DNA of 64,000 nt from Rohdeia sp041398665 (GTDB taxonomy: Bacteria; Planctomycetota; UBA1135; GCA-002686595). Shown piece by piece: positions 51,778 through 62,080 of this stretch; position 1 is the stretch's first letter, and every line of letters begins with the position of its first letter. The notes under the pieces were generated by a model that was not told the DNA's origin, did not search any database, and saw only the letters and a program-made list of their open reading frames with translations. Location of the stretch: NCBI GenBank assembly GCA_041398665.1, contig JAWKUH010000023.1, forward strand, positions 24,063-88,062. Reading direction: 5' to 3'. The position numbers were made by a program, and so were the translations under genes.

Positions 51778-54348
51778 TCACGCCTTCGCCGTCTCCGCGC
51801 GACCCTTGCCGCGCGCGGCCTCGACCTGCACGTCGAGCGAGAACGCGCCGTCCGCGAAGTCGATCTCGGCGCGGTCGCCGCGACCCAGCGTGCCGCGCAG
51901 GATCGCGTCGGCGAGGAGGTTCTGGACGCGCTTCTGGAGCACGCGCTTGAGCGGGCGCGCGCCGTACTCCTGGCTGACGCCCTCCTCGGCGAGCTTCTCC
52001 TTCGCCGCGAGGCTGACGTCGAGCTCGATCTCCTGCTCCGCGAGGTGCTTCGCGATGCGCCCGACCTGCACGTCGACGATCGCGACGATCTGGTCGTGAC
52101 CCAGCGGGTTGAAGTGCAGGATCTCGTCGACGCGGTTCAGGAACTCCGGCCGGAAGTAGCTCTTGAGCTGGTCGTCGCTGCGCAGGTTCGTCGTCATGAG
52201 GACGAGCGTCTGCGTGAAGTCGACCACGTTGCCCTTGCCGTCGGTCAGGCGACCGTCGTCGAGCACCTGGAGCAGGACGTTGAACACGTCGGGGTGCGCC
52301 TTCTCGACCTCGTCGAGCAGGACGACGGAGTGCGGCTTGCGGCGGACGGCTTCCGTCAGCACGCCGCCCTCGTCGTAGCCGACGTAGCCCGGGGGCGCGC
52401 CGATCATGCGCGAGACGGAGTGCTTCTCCATGAACTCGCTCATGTCGATGCGCACCATGGCCTGCTCGTCGTCGAACAGGAACTCGGCGAGCGCGCGTGC
52501 CGTCTCGGTCTTGCCGACGCCCGTCGGGCCGAGCATCAGGAACGAGCCGAGAGGGCGCGACGTCTCCTGCAGACCCGCGCGCGCGCGGCGCACGCTCTGC
52601 GCGATCGCCTCGAGCGGCTCGTCCTGACCGACGACGCGCTCGCGCAGTCGCTCCTCCATGTGGAGCAGCTTGTCGCGCTCGGTCTCGAGCAGGCGCGTCG
52701 ACGGGATGCCGGTCCAGCGCGCGATCACGCCGGCGATCATCTCGGCGTCGACCTCCTCCGGGAGCAGCGCGCCCTCCTTCTGGATGGCGGCGAGTTCCGC
52801 CTCGGCGGACTCGACGTTGCGCTGCGCCTCGGGCAGTTCGCCGTAGCGGATCTTGCCGACGCGCTCGTAGTCGCCCTCGCGCTCCTTGCGGTCGGCCTCG
52901 GCGCGCAGGTTCTCGACCAGCGCCTTGCCCGCGCGCAGGCTCGTGATGAGGTTCTTCTCGCGGTCCCAGCGCGCGCGGATCGCGCTCGACTCCTCGCGCA
53001 GCTCGGCGAGCTCCTTCGCGCTGTCCTCGAGGCGCCGCGCGTTGGCCTTGCCGTCCTCGGCCTCGAGCGCGGTGCGCTCGATCTCGATCTGGCGGATCTT
53101 GCGCTCGAGCGCGTCGAGCTCCGGCGGTAGCGAGTCGATCGACAGGCGCAGTTGCGCCGCCGCCTCGTCGACGCAGTCGATCGCCTTGTCGGGCAGGAAG
53201 CGCTGCGTGATGTGGCGGTCCGAGAGCCGCGCGGCCTGCACGAGCGCCTCGTCGAGGATGCGCACGCCGTAGTGCACCTCGTAGCGCTCCTTCAGCCCGC
53301 GCAGGATCGCGATGGTGTCCTCGACCGTGGGCTCGTCCACGTCGACCGGCATGAAGCGCCGCTCGAGCGCCTTGTCCTTCTCGATGTACTTGCGGTACTC
53401 GTCGACCGTCGTCGCGCCGATGCAGCGCAGGTCGCCGCGCGCGAGCGCGGGCTTCAGCAGGTTCGCGGCGTCGACGGCGCCCTCGGCGCCGCCCGCTCCG
53501 ACGAGCGTGTGCAGCTCGTCGATGAACAGGATCACGTCGCCGTCGCCGTCCGCGATCTCGTCGATCACGGCCTTGAGGCGCTCCTCGAACTCACCGCGGT
53601 ACTTCGCACCCGCGAGCAGGCGCCCCATGTCGAGCGCCATGAGCTTCTTGCCCTTGAGCCCCTCCGGCACGTCGTCCGCGACGATGCGGTTCGCGAGTCC
53701 CTCGACGATCGCCGTCTTGCCGACGCCGGGGTCGCCGATGAGGACCGGGTTGTTCTTGCGGCGGCGCGAGAGCACCTGCATCACGCGACGGATCTCGACG
53801 TCGCGGCCGATGACCGGGTCGAGCTTCCCGTTCTTCGCGTCGGCCGTGAGGTCGCGCGCGTACTTGCCGAGCGCCTCGAAGGTGCCCTCGGGGTTCTCGC
53901 TCGTCACCTTGCGACCCTTGCGCACCTCCTGCAGGGCGGCCTCGACCTTCTTCGGCTCGAGTCCGCGCTGCGCGAACATCTGTTGGAGCGTGCGGCCGCC
54001 CGCCTCGACGAGGCCGAGCAGGAAGTGCTCGGTCGAGACGTACTCGTCGCCGAGCTTCTTCGCGTGCGACTGCGCGGACTGCATCACCGCCTGGAAGTCG
54101 CGCGAGACGCCGAGCTGGCCGCCGCTCGCCTTCGGGAGCTGGGCCGTCGCGCGGTCGATCTCGCCGGCGAGCGCCGCCGTCTCGACGCCGAGGCGTTCGA
54201 GCAGGGCCTTGGTCGCGCCCTCCGGCTGTTCGAGGAGCGCGGCCGCGAGGTGGAGCGGCGTGAGCTCGGGATGGCCCGCCAGCTGGGCGGCGGACTGGGC
54301 GGCCTGGAGGGCCTCGGCGGACTTCGTCGTGTACTGGGAGTTCTGCAT
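51778..54348 (-). CDS. clpB: ATP-dependent chaperone ClpB
   Basis: 856 aa, the usual ClpB length. N-domain repeats (about 1-145), first Walker A GDPGVGKT at residues 205-212 with LFIDELHTLVGAG, the long middle coiled coil (about 400-530, ELDALERKIRQIEIERTALE...), second Walker A GPTGVGKT near 607 and VVLLDEVEKAHPDVFNVLLQVLDDGRLTDG. The stretch between MTTNLRS and FRPEFLNRVDE is shorter than in E. coli ClpB. Hexameric disaggregase working with DnaK. No CIRCE element is visible; a tight hairpin lies 9 nt upstream of the start. Base 51609-51777 downstream holds no gene. Confidence 0.95.
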   Translation of the reverse strand: MQNSQYTTKSAEALQAAQSAAQLAGHPELTPLHLAAALLEQPEGATKALLERLGVETAALAGEIDRATAQLPKASGGQLGVSRDFQAVMQSAQSHAKKLGDEYVSTEHFLLGLVEAGGRTLQQMFAQRGLEPKKVEAALQEVRKGRKVTSENPEGTFEALGKYARDLTADAKNGKLDPVIGRDVEIRRVMQVLSRRRKNNPVLIGDPGVGKTAIVEGLANRIVADDVPEGLKGKKLMALDMGRLLAGAKYRGEFEERLKAVIDEIADGDGDVILFIDELHTLVGAGGAEGAVDAANLLKPALARGDLRCIGATTVDEYRKYIEKDKALERRFMPVDVDEPTVEDTIAILRGLKERYEVHYGVRILDEALVQAARLSDRHITQRFLPDKAIDCVDEAAAQLRLSIDSLPPELDALERKIRQIEIERTALEAEDGKANARRLEDSAKELAELREESSAIRARWDREKNLITSLRAGKALVENLRAEADRKEREGDYERVGKIRYGELPEAQRNVESAEAELAAIQKEGALLPEEVDAEMIAGVIARWTGIPSTRLLETERDKLLHMEERLRERVVGQDEPLEAIAQSVRRARAGLQETSRPLGSFLMLGPTGVGKTETARALAEFLFDDEQAMVRIDMSEFMEKHSVSRMIGAPPGYVGYDEGGVLTEAVRRKPHSVVLLDEVEKAHPDVFNVLLQVLDDGRLTDGKGNVVDFTQTLVLMTTNLRSDDQLKSYFRPEFLNRVDEILHFNPLGHDQIVAIVDVQVGRIAKHLAEQEIELDVSLAAKEKLAEEGVSQEYGARPLKRVLQKRVQNLLADAILRGTLGRGDRAEIDFADGAFSLDVQVEAARGKGRAETAKA

Positions 54349-54356
54349 GGGTGGTG

Positions 54357-54379
54357 GCGCCGGGGTCGGGCCCCGGCGC
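54357..54379. promoter_or_regulatory. Hairpin in the clpB 5' leader
   Basis: GCGCCGGGG and CCCCGGCGC arms (54357-54365, 54371-54379) with a 5-nt loop, ending 9 nt before the clpB ATG on the minus strand where a ribosome site would sit. It could block or position ribosomes. Confidence 0.5.
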
Positions 54380-54505
54380 TGCCCCCTCCTGCGCAACCCC
54401 CGTGCCAGCCCCGGGAAGGGGGTTTGCTGCCGTTCTGGCAGGGGAGGTCCGGCGGAGGACGAAGGGAGGGGGCCGCCGCGACTGCCGTTTCGGCAGATCC
54501 CGGTG

Positions 54506-54637
54506 CTGTCCCCGCTCGCTGGTGATCGGGCCCGGATCGCGCCCTGGGACCCGCGCGCGGGGGCCCTCGCACCGGACGACCCGGCGCCACGGGCCGGGGA
54601 GGGCGCTCCACCCGGCATCACCAGCGAGCGGGGACAG
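54506..54637. repeat. 21-bp perfect inverted repeat with 90-bp spacer (REP/BIME-like)
   Basis: Arms 54506-54526 and 54617-54637 are exact reverse complements and include GGTGCTGTCCCCGCT-type sequence, which resembles the GTGCCTGTCCCC core of REP elements linked to RAYT transposases. It lies between divergent clpB and the RDD gene. 54380-54505 otherwise shows no gene; CTAGACT at about 54642-54648 may be a -10 for the RDD gene. Confidence 0.7.
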
Positions 54638-54695
54638 GTCCCTAGACTGCGCGTCCGCTCCCGCGCCCCGGCTGCGGACCCGCCCTCCGCGCCCG

Positions 54696-55271
54696 ATGCC
54701 CGACCACCCGCCGTCCGACCCCCCCGACCCGTTCCCGCCCGCCGACGCGTCCCCCTGGGCCCCGCCGAGCGCGGTGGTCGCGGACGTCGTGCCGACGGGG
54801 CGCCGCCGGCTCGTGCTCGCGACGCCGGGGCAGCGGCTCGCGGGCTACCTCGTCGACACGCTGCTCGGCAACGTCGCGGCCTTCGTCGGCGTCGTGCCCG
54901 CCGGGATCGTCATGGTGCTCGCCGAGGTGCAGGACGAGATCCTCGCGGCGCTCGTCGTGTACGGCGGAGCGGGACTCGCGTCGATCCTGTGGCTCGCGCT
55001 GCAGGCCTGGCTGCTCGCGCGCGACGGCGCGACGGTCGGCAAGCGTCTCGTGCGCACGAGGATCGTGCGCGCCGACGGCTCGCGCGCGTCGGTCGCGCGC
55101 TCCTTCTGGGTCCGGCTCGTCCTGTTCAACTTCGTCGTCGGCGTCGTCGGCGTCTTCACCTTCTTCCTCGGCTCGTTGGTCCTCGTCGTCGTCGACGGTC
55201 TCATGGTGTTCTCGCGGCACCGCCGCACGCTGAAGGACCGCTGGGCGGACACCGTCGTCGTGCAGGCCTGA
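54696..55271 (+). CDS. RDD family membrane protein 1
   Basis: 191 aa. A Pro-rich cytosolic N-terminus (about 45 residues) is followed by the RDD core: LATPGQRLAGYLVDTLLG (R-x-x-x-x-x-D), helices, GATVGKRLVRTRIVRADG, and a last helix with VVVDGLMVFSRHRRTLKDRWADTVVV. First gene of a long overlapping operon. RDD proteins are linked to ion transport or envelope assembly; function is not settled. Confidence 0.85.
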   Translation: MPDHPPSDPPDPFPPADASPWAPPSAVVADVVPTGRRRLVLATPGQRLAGYLVDTLLGNVAAFVGVVPAGIVMVLAEVQDEILAALVVYGGAGLASILWLALQAWLLARDGATVGKRLVRTRIVRADGSRASVARSFWVRLVLFNFVVGVVGVFTFFLGSLVLVVVDGLMVFSRHRRTLKDRWADTVVVQA

Positions 55272-55300
55272 GCGGACGCCGTCGCCCCGCAGCCGCCACC

Positions 55301-55984
55301 TTGAAGCTCGACACGCTCGAACCCGTCTCGACCCCCGAGGGCGCCGTCGTCGCGTTGCGCGTCGCGGGACCGGTCCCGCGCGCCCTCGCGTGGGGACTCG
55401 ACCTCGTCATCCGCGTCGTCGGCTACGTCGCGGTCGGGATCGCGTTCGGCTTCTTCGGCGAGGTCGGCGGCGCGGCGATCCTGCTCGTCATGTTCGCCGG
55501 CGAGTGGTGGTACGGCGTGCTCTTCGAGGTGCTCGGGAAGGGCGCCACGCCGGGCAAGCGGATGATGAAGCTCCGCGTCGTGCACGCCGACGGCACGCCC
55601 GTCGAGTGGGGCGCGTCGATCATCAGGAACTTCCTGCTCGCCGCGGACTTCCTCCCGCCGCCGTTCGGCGCGGGACTGCTCGCGATGCTCCTCAGCAAGA
55701 AGTTCCAGCGCCTCGGCGACCTCGCCGCGGGGACGCTCGTCGTCCACGTCGACCGCACGCGCGTCAACGTGCGCGAGACCGGCGCGCCCCCGTTCGCGCC
55801 GCCCGTCACGCTGCGTCCCGTCGAACAACTCGCACTCGTCGAGTTCGCGCACCGCACGGACTCGTGGACGCACGCGCGTCGCATCGAACTCACGGACCTG
55901 CTCGAACCGCTCACCTCGGCCAAGGGGACCGAGGGGGTGGAGCGCGTCCTCGGCATGGCGCGCTGGGTGGAGGGACGCGGATGA
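55301..55984 (+). CDS. RDD family membrane protein 2
   Basis: 227 aa if the TTG at 55301 is used; no ATG or GTG fits better. RVAGPVPRALAWGLDLVIR, GKGATPGKRMMKLRVVHADG, and LLSKKFQRLGDLAAGTLVVHVDR give the RDD pattern. A soluble C-terminal tail of about 80 residues follows. The stop overlaps the ATG of the SpoIIM-like gene. RDD next to SpoIIM, MoxR and DUF58 is a recurrent neighbourhood. Confidence 0.83.
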   Translation: MKLDTLEPVSTPEGAVVALRVAGPVPRALAWGLDLVIRVVGYVAVGIAFGFFGEVGGAAILLVMFAGEWWYGVLFEVLGKGATPGKRMMKLRVVHADGTPVEWGASIIRNFLLAADFLPPPFGAGLLAMLLSKKFQRLGDLAAGTLVVHVDRTRVNVRETGAPPFAPPVTLRPVEQLALVEFAHRTDSWTHARRIELTDLLEPLTSAKGTEGVERVLGMARWVEGRG

Positions 55985-56937
55985 GTCGCCAGAGCTTCGT
56001 CGCGTCGCGTCGCAAGGCCTGGGACGAGTTCACCGGCAAGGTCGGGAAGCTCTCGCGCACGCTCGGTCACCTCGAACCCGAGGAGGCCGCGTCGTTCCCG
56101 TCGGAGTACCGACGCATGTGCCAGGACCTGACACTCGCGCGGCACCGTCGCTACGGGCTCGCGATCGCCGGGCGCCTCAACGACCTCGTGCTCGAGGGAT
56201 ACCACGCGCTGCACGGCCACCGTCGTTCGCCGCTGCTCGGTGCGGGGCGCTTCCTCTTCGTGGAGTTCCCGCGCGAGGTGCGGCAGTACCGCGGCCTCCT
56301 GTGGCTGTGCATCACGCTCTTCTTCGGCCCGTTCCTGCTGCTCACGCTCGCCGGCGTGGTGGCTCCGGAGTGGGTCTACGCCGCGATCGGGCCGGAGATG
56401 CGCGCGCAGCTCGACTCGAGCTTCGGATCGGGCATCGATCCGCGCGGTGCGAACTCCGACGTGCAGATGTTCGGCTTCTACGTCTGGAACAACGTCGGCA
56501 TCGACTTCCGCACGTTCGCCGGCGGGATCCTGTACGGGATCGGGACGCTGTTCTTCCTGGTCTTCAACGGCGTCGTGCTCGGCGGAGCGTTCGGCTACGC
56601 GCTGCACGCCGGACACACCGAACACTTCTTCGCGTTCACGGCCGGTCACGGGTCGCTCGAACTGACCGCCGTCGTGATCTCGGGCATGGCCGGGCTCAAG
56701 CTCGCGCAAGGACTCGTCGCACCGGGACGCATGCGTCGCGGTCACGCCCTGCGCGTCCGCGCGCGTGAGGGTGTGCGATTGATCGCGGGGGCGGCGGCGA
56801 TGACGGTCGGCGCTGCCTTCGTCGAGGCGTTCTGGTCGGCGTCCGCCGTGCCCGCCGGCGTGAAGTACGTCGTCGGCGCGTGCGGCTGGGTCGCCGTGAT
56901 CCTGTTCTTCGTGTTCGGAGGTCGGCGTGCGTCCTGA
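55981..56937 (+). CDS. Stage II sporulation protein M (SpoIIM) family membrane protein
   Basis: 318 aa, ATGA overlap with the RDD gene. A helical cytosolic N-terminus (about 100 residues) is followed by several membrane helices with the family pattern FGFYVWNNVGIDFRTFAGGILYGIGTLFFLVFNGVVLGG and HGSLELTAVVISGMAGLKLAQGLV. Non-sporulating bacteria carry this in MoxR/RDD clusters; it is a membrane partner of unknown function, not evidence for sporulation. Confidence 0.88.
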   Translation: MSRQSFVASRRKAWDEFTGKVGKLSRTLGHLEPEEAASFPSEYRRMCQDLTLARHRRYGLAIAGRLNDLVLEGYHALHGHRRSPLLGAGRFLFVEFPREVRQYRGLLWLCITLFFGPFLLLTLAGVVAPEWVYAAIGPEMRAQLDSSFGSGIDPRGANSDVQMFGFYVWNNVGIDFRTFAGGILYGIGTLFFLVFNGVVLGGAFGYALHAGHTEHFFAFTAGHGSLELTAVVISGMAGLKLAQGLVAPGRMRRGHALRVRAREGVRLIAGAAAMTVGAAFVEAFWSASAVPAGVKYVVGACGWVAVILFFVFGGRRAS

Positions 56938-58390
56938 GGACCTCGCCGTCGAGCTGCGTCCGCGCACCGCGTGGGAGGCCGTCGACCTCGGCCAGTCCAT
57001 GTGGCGACGTTGGTGGCTCCCCGTGAACGCGGCGTGGAGCGCGACCTTCGTGCCCGTGGCGGTCGGACTCGGAGCGGTGCTCGACACGCGGCCGTTCCTG
57101 GTCCTCGTCGTCCTGTGGTGGCTCCTCCCGCTGTTCGAGCGCGGCCCGGTGCTCGTCCTCGGACGACTCGTCTTCGGCGGACGCACGACGGCGCTCGACT
57201 TCCTGCGCGAGCTGCCGACGCTGTGGGGGCGCCGCGTGCTCTGGCGCATGTTCCTCGCGCGCTTCTCGCCCTGGCGCGGCTTCCTCGCGCCGGTCGCCGT
57301 GCTCGAGCGGCTCGGCGGATCGACGGCGCGGCGGCGCGCCGCGACGCTCGCGGGCGGCGGCGGCGAGTCGAGCGTCGCGATCGCGGTCGCCGTCGTGTGC
57401 TGGTCGATCCAGATCGGGTTGTTCGTCGTGTTCGTGTACGGCGTGCCCGCGCTCGGCGGTTTCGCGGACGTCGGCGAGGAGGCCTACACCGCGCTGTTCG
57501 GAGCGCCAGGCGACGCCGCGCCCTGGGCGCGCGCCTACGTCCTCGTCGCGGGCGCGCTCGCGATGAGCGTCGTCGGACCGATCCACGCCGCGACGAGCTT
57601 CGCGCTCTACCTCAACCGGCGGACCTACCTCGAGGGTTGGGACGTCGAGGTCGCGTTCCGCTCGCTCGTCCGTCGCGCCGCCGGAGCGAGGCGGACGCGC
57701 ATGAGCGTCGGACTCGTGCTGCTGGTCGCCGTCGCGCTCGCCTCGTTCTCGTCGCCGGCGCGCGCCGGCGTCGCGCCGCAGGAGTCGCAGGACGCGCGCA
57801 CCGTCGCCCGCGAGATCCTGTCGGGGCCCGAGTTCGACACCACCGAGGTGCAGCGCGTCCCGGTCCGGCGCGGGCCGAGGCCGGTCCCGAGCTCCGGCGG
57901 CGGCGGACTCCTTCTCGGCGAGATCGCCCGCATCCTCGTCGTCGGCGTCGGTGTCGCGCTGGTCCTCGGTCTCGTCTACCTGGCGCTCAAGCACCGCGAC
58001 GCCGCGAACGTCCGGCTCGGTCCGTCCCCGGTCGCTCCTCCCGTCGTGGTCGCGGGACTCGACGTGAGGCCGGAGTCGCTGCCCGACGACCCCGTGCGCG
58101 AGGCGCGCGAGCTGTGGCGGACCGGTCGGTCGCGCGAGGCGCTGTCGTTGCTCTACCGGGCGTCGATCGTCGCGTTGGTGCGCGAGCGCGGCGTCCCCAT
58201 CGTCGACGGCGACACGGAGGGCGACTGCGTGCGCCGCGTCGCGCGTTCGACCGACGACGGCGTGCGCCGGCCCTTCTCGAACCTCACGCGCGCGTGGCAG
58301 GCCTGCGCCTACGGCGAGATCGTCCCGCGCGACGCCGAGTTCGAGTCGCTCTGCGCCCAGTGGCGCGGCGTGTTCGGAGGTGCGGCGTGA
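56927..58390 (+). CDS. Membrane protein with C-terminal DUF4129 domain
   Basis: 487 aa, GTG start, 11-bp overlap with the previous gene. The N-terminal half has four to five membrane helices; a linker contains an ARA-type site; another helix at about residues 325-350 (LLGEIARILVVGVGVALVLGLVYLALK) precedes the DUF4129 region EARELWRTGRSREALSLLYRASIVALVRERGVPIVDGDTEGDCVRRV and WQACAYGEIVP. Components of this type sit beside MoxR and DUF58 and may link the ATPase to the membrane. Confidence 0.82.
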   Translation: MRPEDLAVELRPRTAWEAVDLGQSMWRRWWLPVNAAWSATFVPVAVGLGAVLDTRPFLVLVVLWWLLPLFERGPVLVLGRLVFGGRTTALDFLRELPTLWGRRVLWRMFLARFSPWRGFLAPVAVLERLGGSTARRRAATLAGGGGESSVAIAVAVVCWSIQIGLFVVFVYGVPALGGFADVGEEAYTALFGAPGDAAPWARAYVLVAGALAMSVVGPIHAATSFALYLNRRTYLEGWDVEVAFRSLVRRAAGARRTRMSVGLVLLVAVALASFSSPARAGVAPQESQDARTVAREILSGPEFDTTEVQRVPVRRGPRPVPSSGGGGLLLGEIARILVVGVGVALVLGLVYLALKHRDAANVRLGPSPVAPPVVVAGLDVRPESLPDDPVREARELWRTGRSREALSLLYRASIVALVRERGVPIVDGDTEGDCVRRVARSTDDGVRRPFSNLTRAWQACAYGEIVPRDAEFESLCAQWRGVFGGAA

Positions 58391-59555
58391 CGCTCCCCGC
58401 GATCGCGCGCCGCGCGCTCCTCGCACTCTCGTTCGCGGCGGTGCTGCACTCCTGCGGCGAGTACGAGGAGCGCGAGGTCGAGGTCGGCTACCGCGGCGAG
58501 GCGCGGCGCAATCCCTACCTCGCCGCCGAGCGCTTCGCCGAGCGCATGGGCTTCGCCGTGGAGTCGCGCATGGACCTGCCGGTCCCCGGGCCGGAGGTCG
58601 GGGCGGTGCTCGCGCCCTCGGAGTGGCTCGCGCTCGACAACGAGCGGACGCGCGGCGTGCGCGAGTGGGTGGAGCGCGGCGGACAGCTCGTCGTGACGGT
58701 CTTCGGCATGGAGAGGCCGGCGTACCCCGCCTGGTACGCGAAGGGCGCGGACGGCGCGTCGACCGGCGGACACCCGCTGTTCGACGAGTTCTCCGTCGAG
58801 GTCGAGGGGCCCGACGAGGAGGACTCGCTCGCTTCCATGCACGACGACTGGGACCTCGGCCGCGAACTCGTCGGCGGCCGCGGGATCTTCGAGGGTCTGC
58901 AGGTGAACTTCGCCGCGAGCGGCACCCTCGACCTCGACGCCGCGAGGTCGTGGTCGGACCGCGTCGGACCGCCGGGCCGCGCGCGCGCGGCGAGCTTCGA
59001 GGTCGGCGACGGTCGCATCACGTTCCTCGTCGACGGCTCGCCGTTCTGGAACGGAGCGCTCGGTGCGGACGACGACGCCGAGTTCCTGTGGCGCCTCCTG
59101 CGCGACGCACCGCGGCCGCGCGTGTGGTTCGTGCACGGGCGCGACGAGAGCATCGTCACGCTGCTCGTCGAACGCGCGCCGCAGTTCACCCTCGCGGCCG
59201 TGCTCCTCGTCGTGCTCTGGCTCTGGCGCCTCTCCGCGCGCTTCGGTCCGCCGATCCAGGAACCGCCGCCCGAGCGCCACTCCTACCTCGAACACGTGCG
59301 CGCGACCGGACGCTTCCTCAGGCGCAACGCCGGGAACGCGAGCCTCGTCGAGCCGTGGCGCCGTCGCGCCCTGCGCGTCGCGCGCAGCGGCGGCGCGCTC
59401 GTCGACCGACACCACGAACACGCCGTCGAGGCACTCGCGGCGCGCTCCGGGCTCTCCCCGGAGCGCGTCGACGCCGTCCTCTTCGGACCCGTCCCGACGG
59501 ACGCCGGCGAACTCGTCGCCGCGATCCGCGACCTGCAACGCTGCCAGCGAGCGAG

Positions 59556-59559
<4 letters not shown>
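58387..59559 (+). CDS. DUF4350-domain membrane protein
   Basis: 390 aa, GTG start in a GTGA overlap. An N-terminal lipobox-like VLHSC, then a DUF4350-type domain (RNPYLAAERFAERMGFAVESR, VREWVERGGQLVVTVFG), a membrane helix near residues 258-278 (TLAAVLLVVLWLWRLSARFGP), and a cytosolic C-terminus RFLRRNAGNASLVEPWRRRALR. Part of the MoxR operon; role unknown. Confidence 0.82.
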
Positions 59560-60610
<1,051 letters not shown>

Positions 60611-60614
<4 letters not shown>

Positions 60615-62068
60615 GGCCGACCAACCGCACGCTCCTGGCGGTCGCGGCGTTCGCGGCTCTCGGCGTCGTCGCCGCGTTCTTCCCCGCGCTGCGCGTCGCG
60701 TGGTGGGCGCTCGCGGCGGCGTTCGCGGCGATCGCACTCGTCGACGCCGCGCGGACGGGCTGGCGTTCGCCGCTCGACGTCGTGCGCCGTTCGCCCGAGG
60801 GCCTGCCGGTCGGCGTGTGGACCGAGATCGAGCTCGAGTTCGAGAACCTCGACGACGCGCCGCGCGCGCTCGAGGTCTTCGACGGCGTGCCGCCCGACTT
60901 CGAGAGCGAACACCTGCCGCGGCGCATCACGGTCGAGGGCTCCGCGCGGACGACGGTCGTCTACTCCGTGCGTCCGTCACGACGCGGTCGCTCGCGCTTC
61001 ACGCGCACCGAGCTCCTGCGCGTCTCCGACGCCGGCCTGTGGTCGCTGCGTCAGCGGGTGGGGGAGGAGCAGGAGGTGCTCGTCCTCCCGAACTACCGAC
61101 CGGTCGTGCGCTACGCGTTGCTCGCCGTCGCGAACCGGCTCGAGCAGATGGGCATCCGCAAGAAGCCGCGGCGCGGGCTCGGCAAGACCTTCCACCAACT
61201 GCGCGAGTACCGCGAGGGCGACCTGCTCCAGCAGATCGACTGGAAGGCGACGGCGCGGCGCCGCGAGCTGATCTCGCGCGAGTACCAGGAGGAGCGCGAC
61301 CAACAGGTCGTCTTCGTGCTCGACTGCGGTCAGCGCATGCGTTCGATCGACGGCGGCGTGTCGCACTTCGACCACTGCCTCAACGCGATGCTCCTGCTCT
61401 CGTACGTCGCGCTGCGGCAGGGCGACTCGGTCGCGGTGATGACGTTCGCGGGTGCGGACCGCTGGTTGCCGGCGGTGAAGGGTCAGCACGGCGTGCAGGC
61501 CGTCCTCCACCACGTCTACGACCTCGCGCCGACGGACGCGCCGAGCGACTTCGCGGAGGCCGCGAAGCGCGTGCTCGCGCTGCAGCGCAAGCGCAGCCTC
61601 GTCGTCTGGCTCACCAACCTGCGCGGCGAGGACGCCGCGGAGCTGCTGCCCGCCGTGCGTTCGTTGCGCGGTCGGCACATGTCGCTCGTCGCGAGCCTGC
61701 GCGAGGCTCAGATCGACGAGGTGCTCGAGGAGGCCGTCTACACCTCGGACGCGGCGGTCACCGCGGGCGCCGCCGCGGCCTACGCCGAGGAGCGCGGCGC
61801 CGTCGTCGGCGCCCTGCGCTCGTCGGGCGTGCGCGCCCTCGACCTGCGCGCGCCGACCTGCCGGTGGCGCTCGCGAACGAATACCTCGACATCAAGAGCG
61901 GCGGCGCGTCGACGGCGGCCCTCCCGGCCCGCTGGTACGATCGGCCGCGCCGTGAAGCTCCCCGCCCTCCTCGGCATCGCCGTCCTGCTGATCCTGCTCG
62001 GCCTCTGCATCTTCGCGACCGGCCTGTGGATCGCGAAGAAGCGCGCGGAGCGCGAGCGACAGCGCTGA
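60611..62068 (+). CDS. DUF58 domain protein; C-terminus altered by a frameshift
   Basis: GTG start in a GTGA overlap with moxR. Two N-terminal helices (about residues 6-45), then the DUF58 core: YREGDLLQQIDWKATARRRELISREY and a vWA-like domain QQVVFVLDCGQRM...VALRQGDSVAVMTFA. The expected end ADLPVALANEYLDIKSGG is present but one frame off from about 61851, so a single lost base is likely. As read, the frame instead runs through an Arg/Ser-rich stretch and fuses to the small membrane protein at 61952. The original stop may have been the TGA at 61953-61955. Confidence 0.8.
61952..62068 (+). CDS. Possible 38-aa single-helix membrane protein
   Basis: GTG at 61952 gives VKLPALLGIAVLLILLGLCI, then FATGLWIAKKRAERERQR: one membrane helix and a basic tail, a normal small integral protein. 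TACGAT (61936-61941) lies 10 nt upstream and the GTGA at 61952-61955 mirrors other overlaps in this operon. It is in frame with the DUF58 reading and could instead be that protein's tail. Confidence 0.5.
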   Translation: MKLPALLGIAVLLILLGLCIFATGLWIAKKRAERERQR

Positions 62069-62080
62069 CACCTCCCGTCC

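Noticed and set aside
54349..54695. CIRCE/HrcA operator upstream of clpB
   Set aside because: No TTAGCACTC/GAGTGCTAA-like dyad was found in the region; the inverted repeats present are GC-rich and differently spaced.
55981..56937. SpoIIM as evidence for sporulation
   Set aside because: The gene sits in a MoxR/RDD/DUF58 cluster where this family is common in non-sporulating bacteria; no other sporulation gene is visible.
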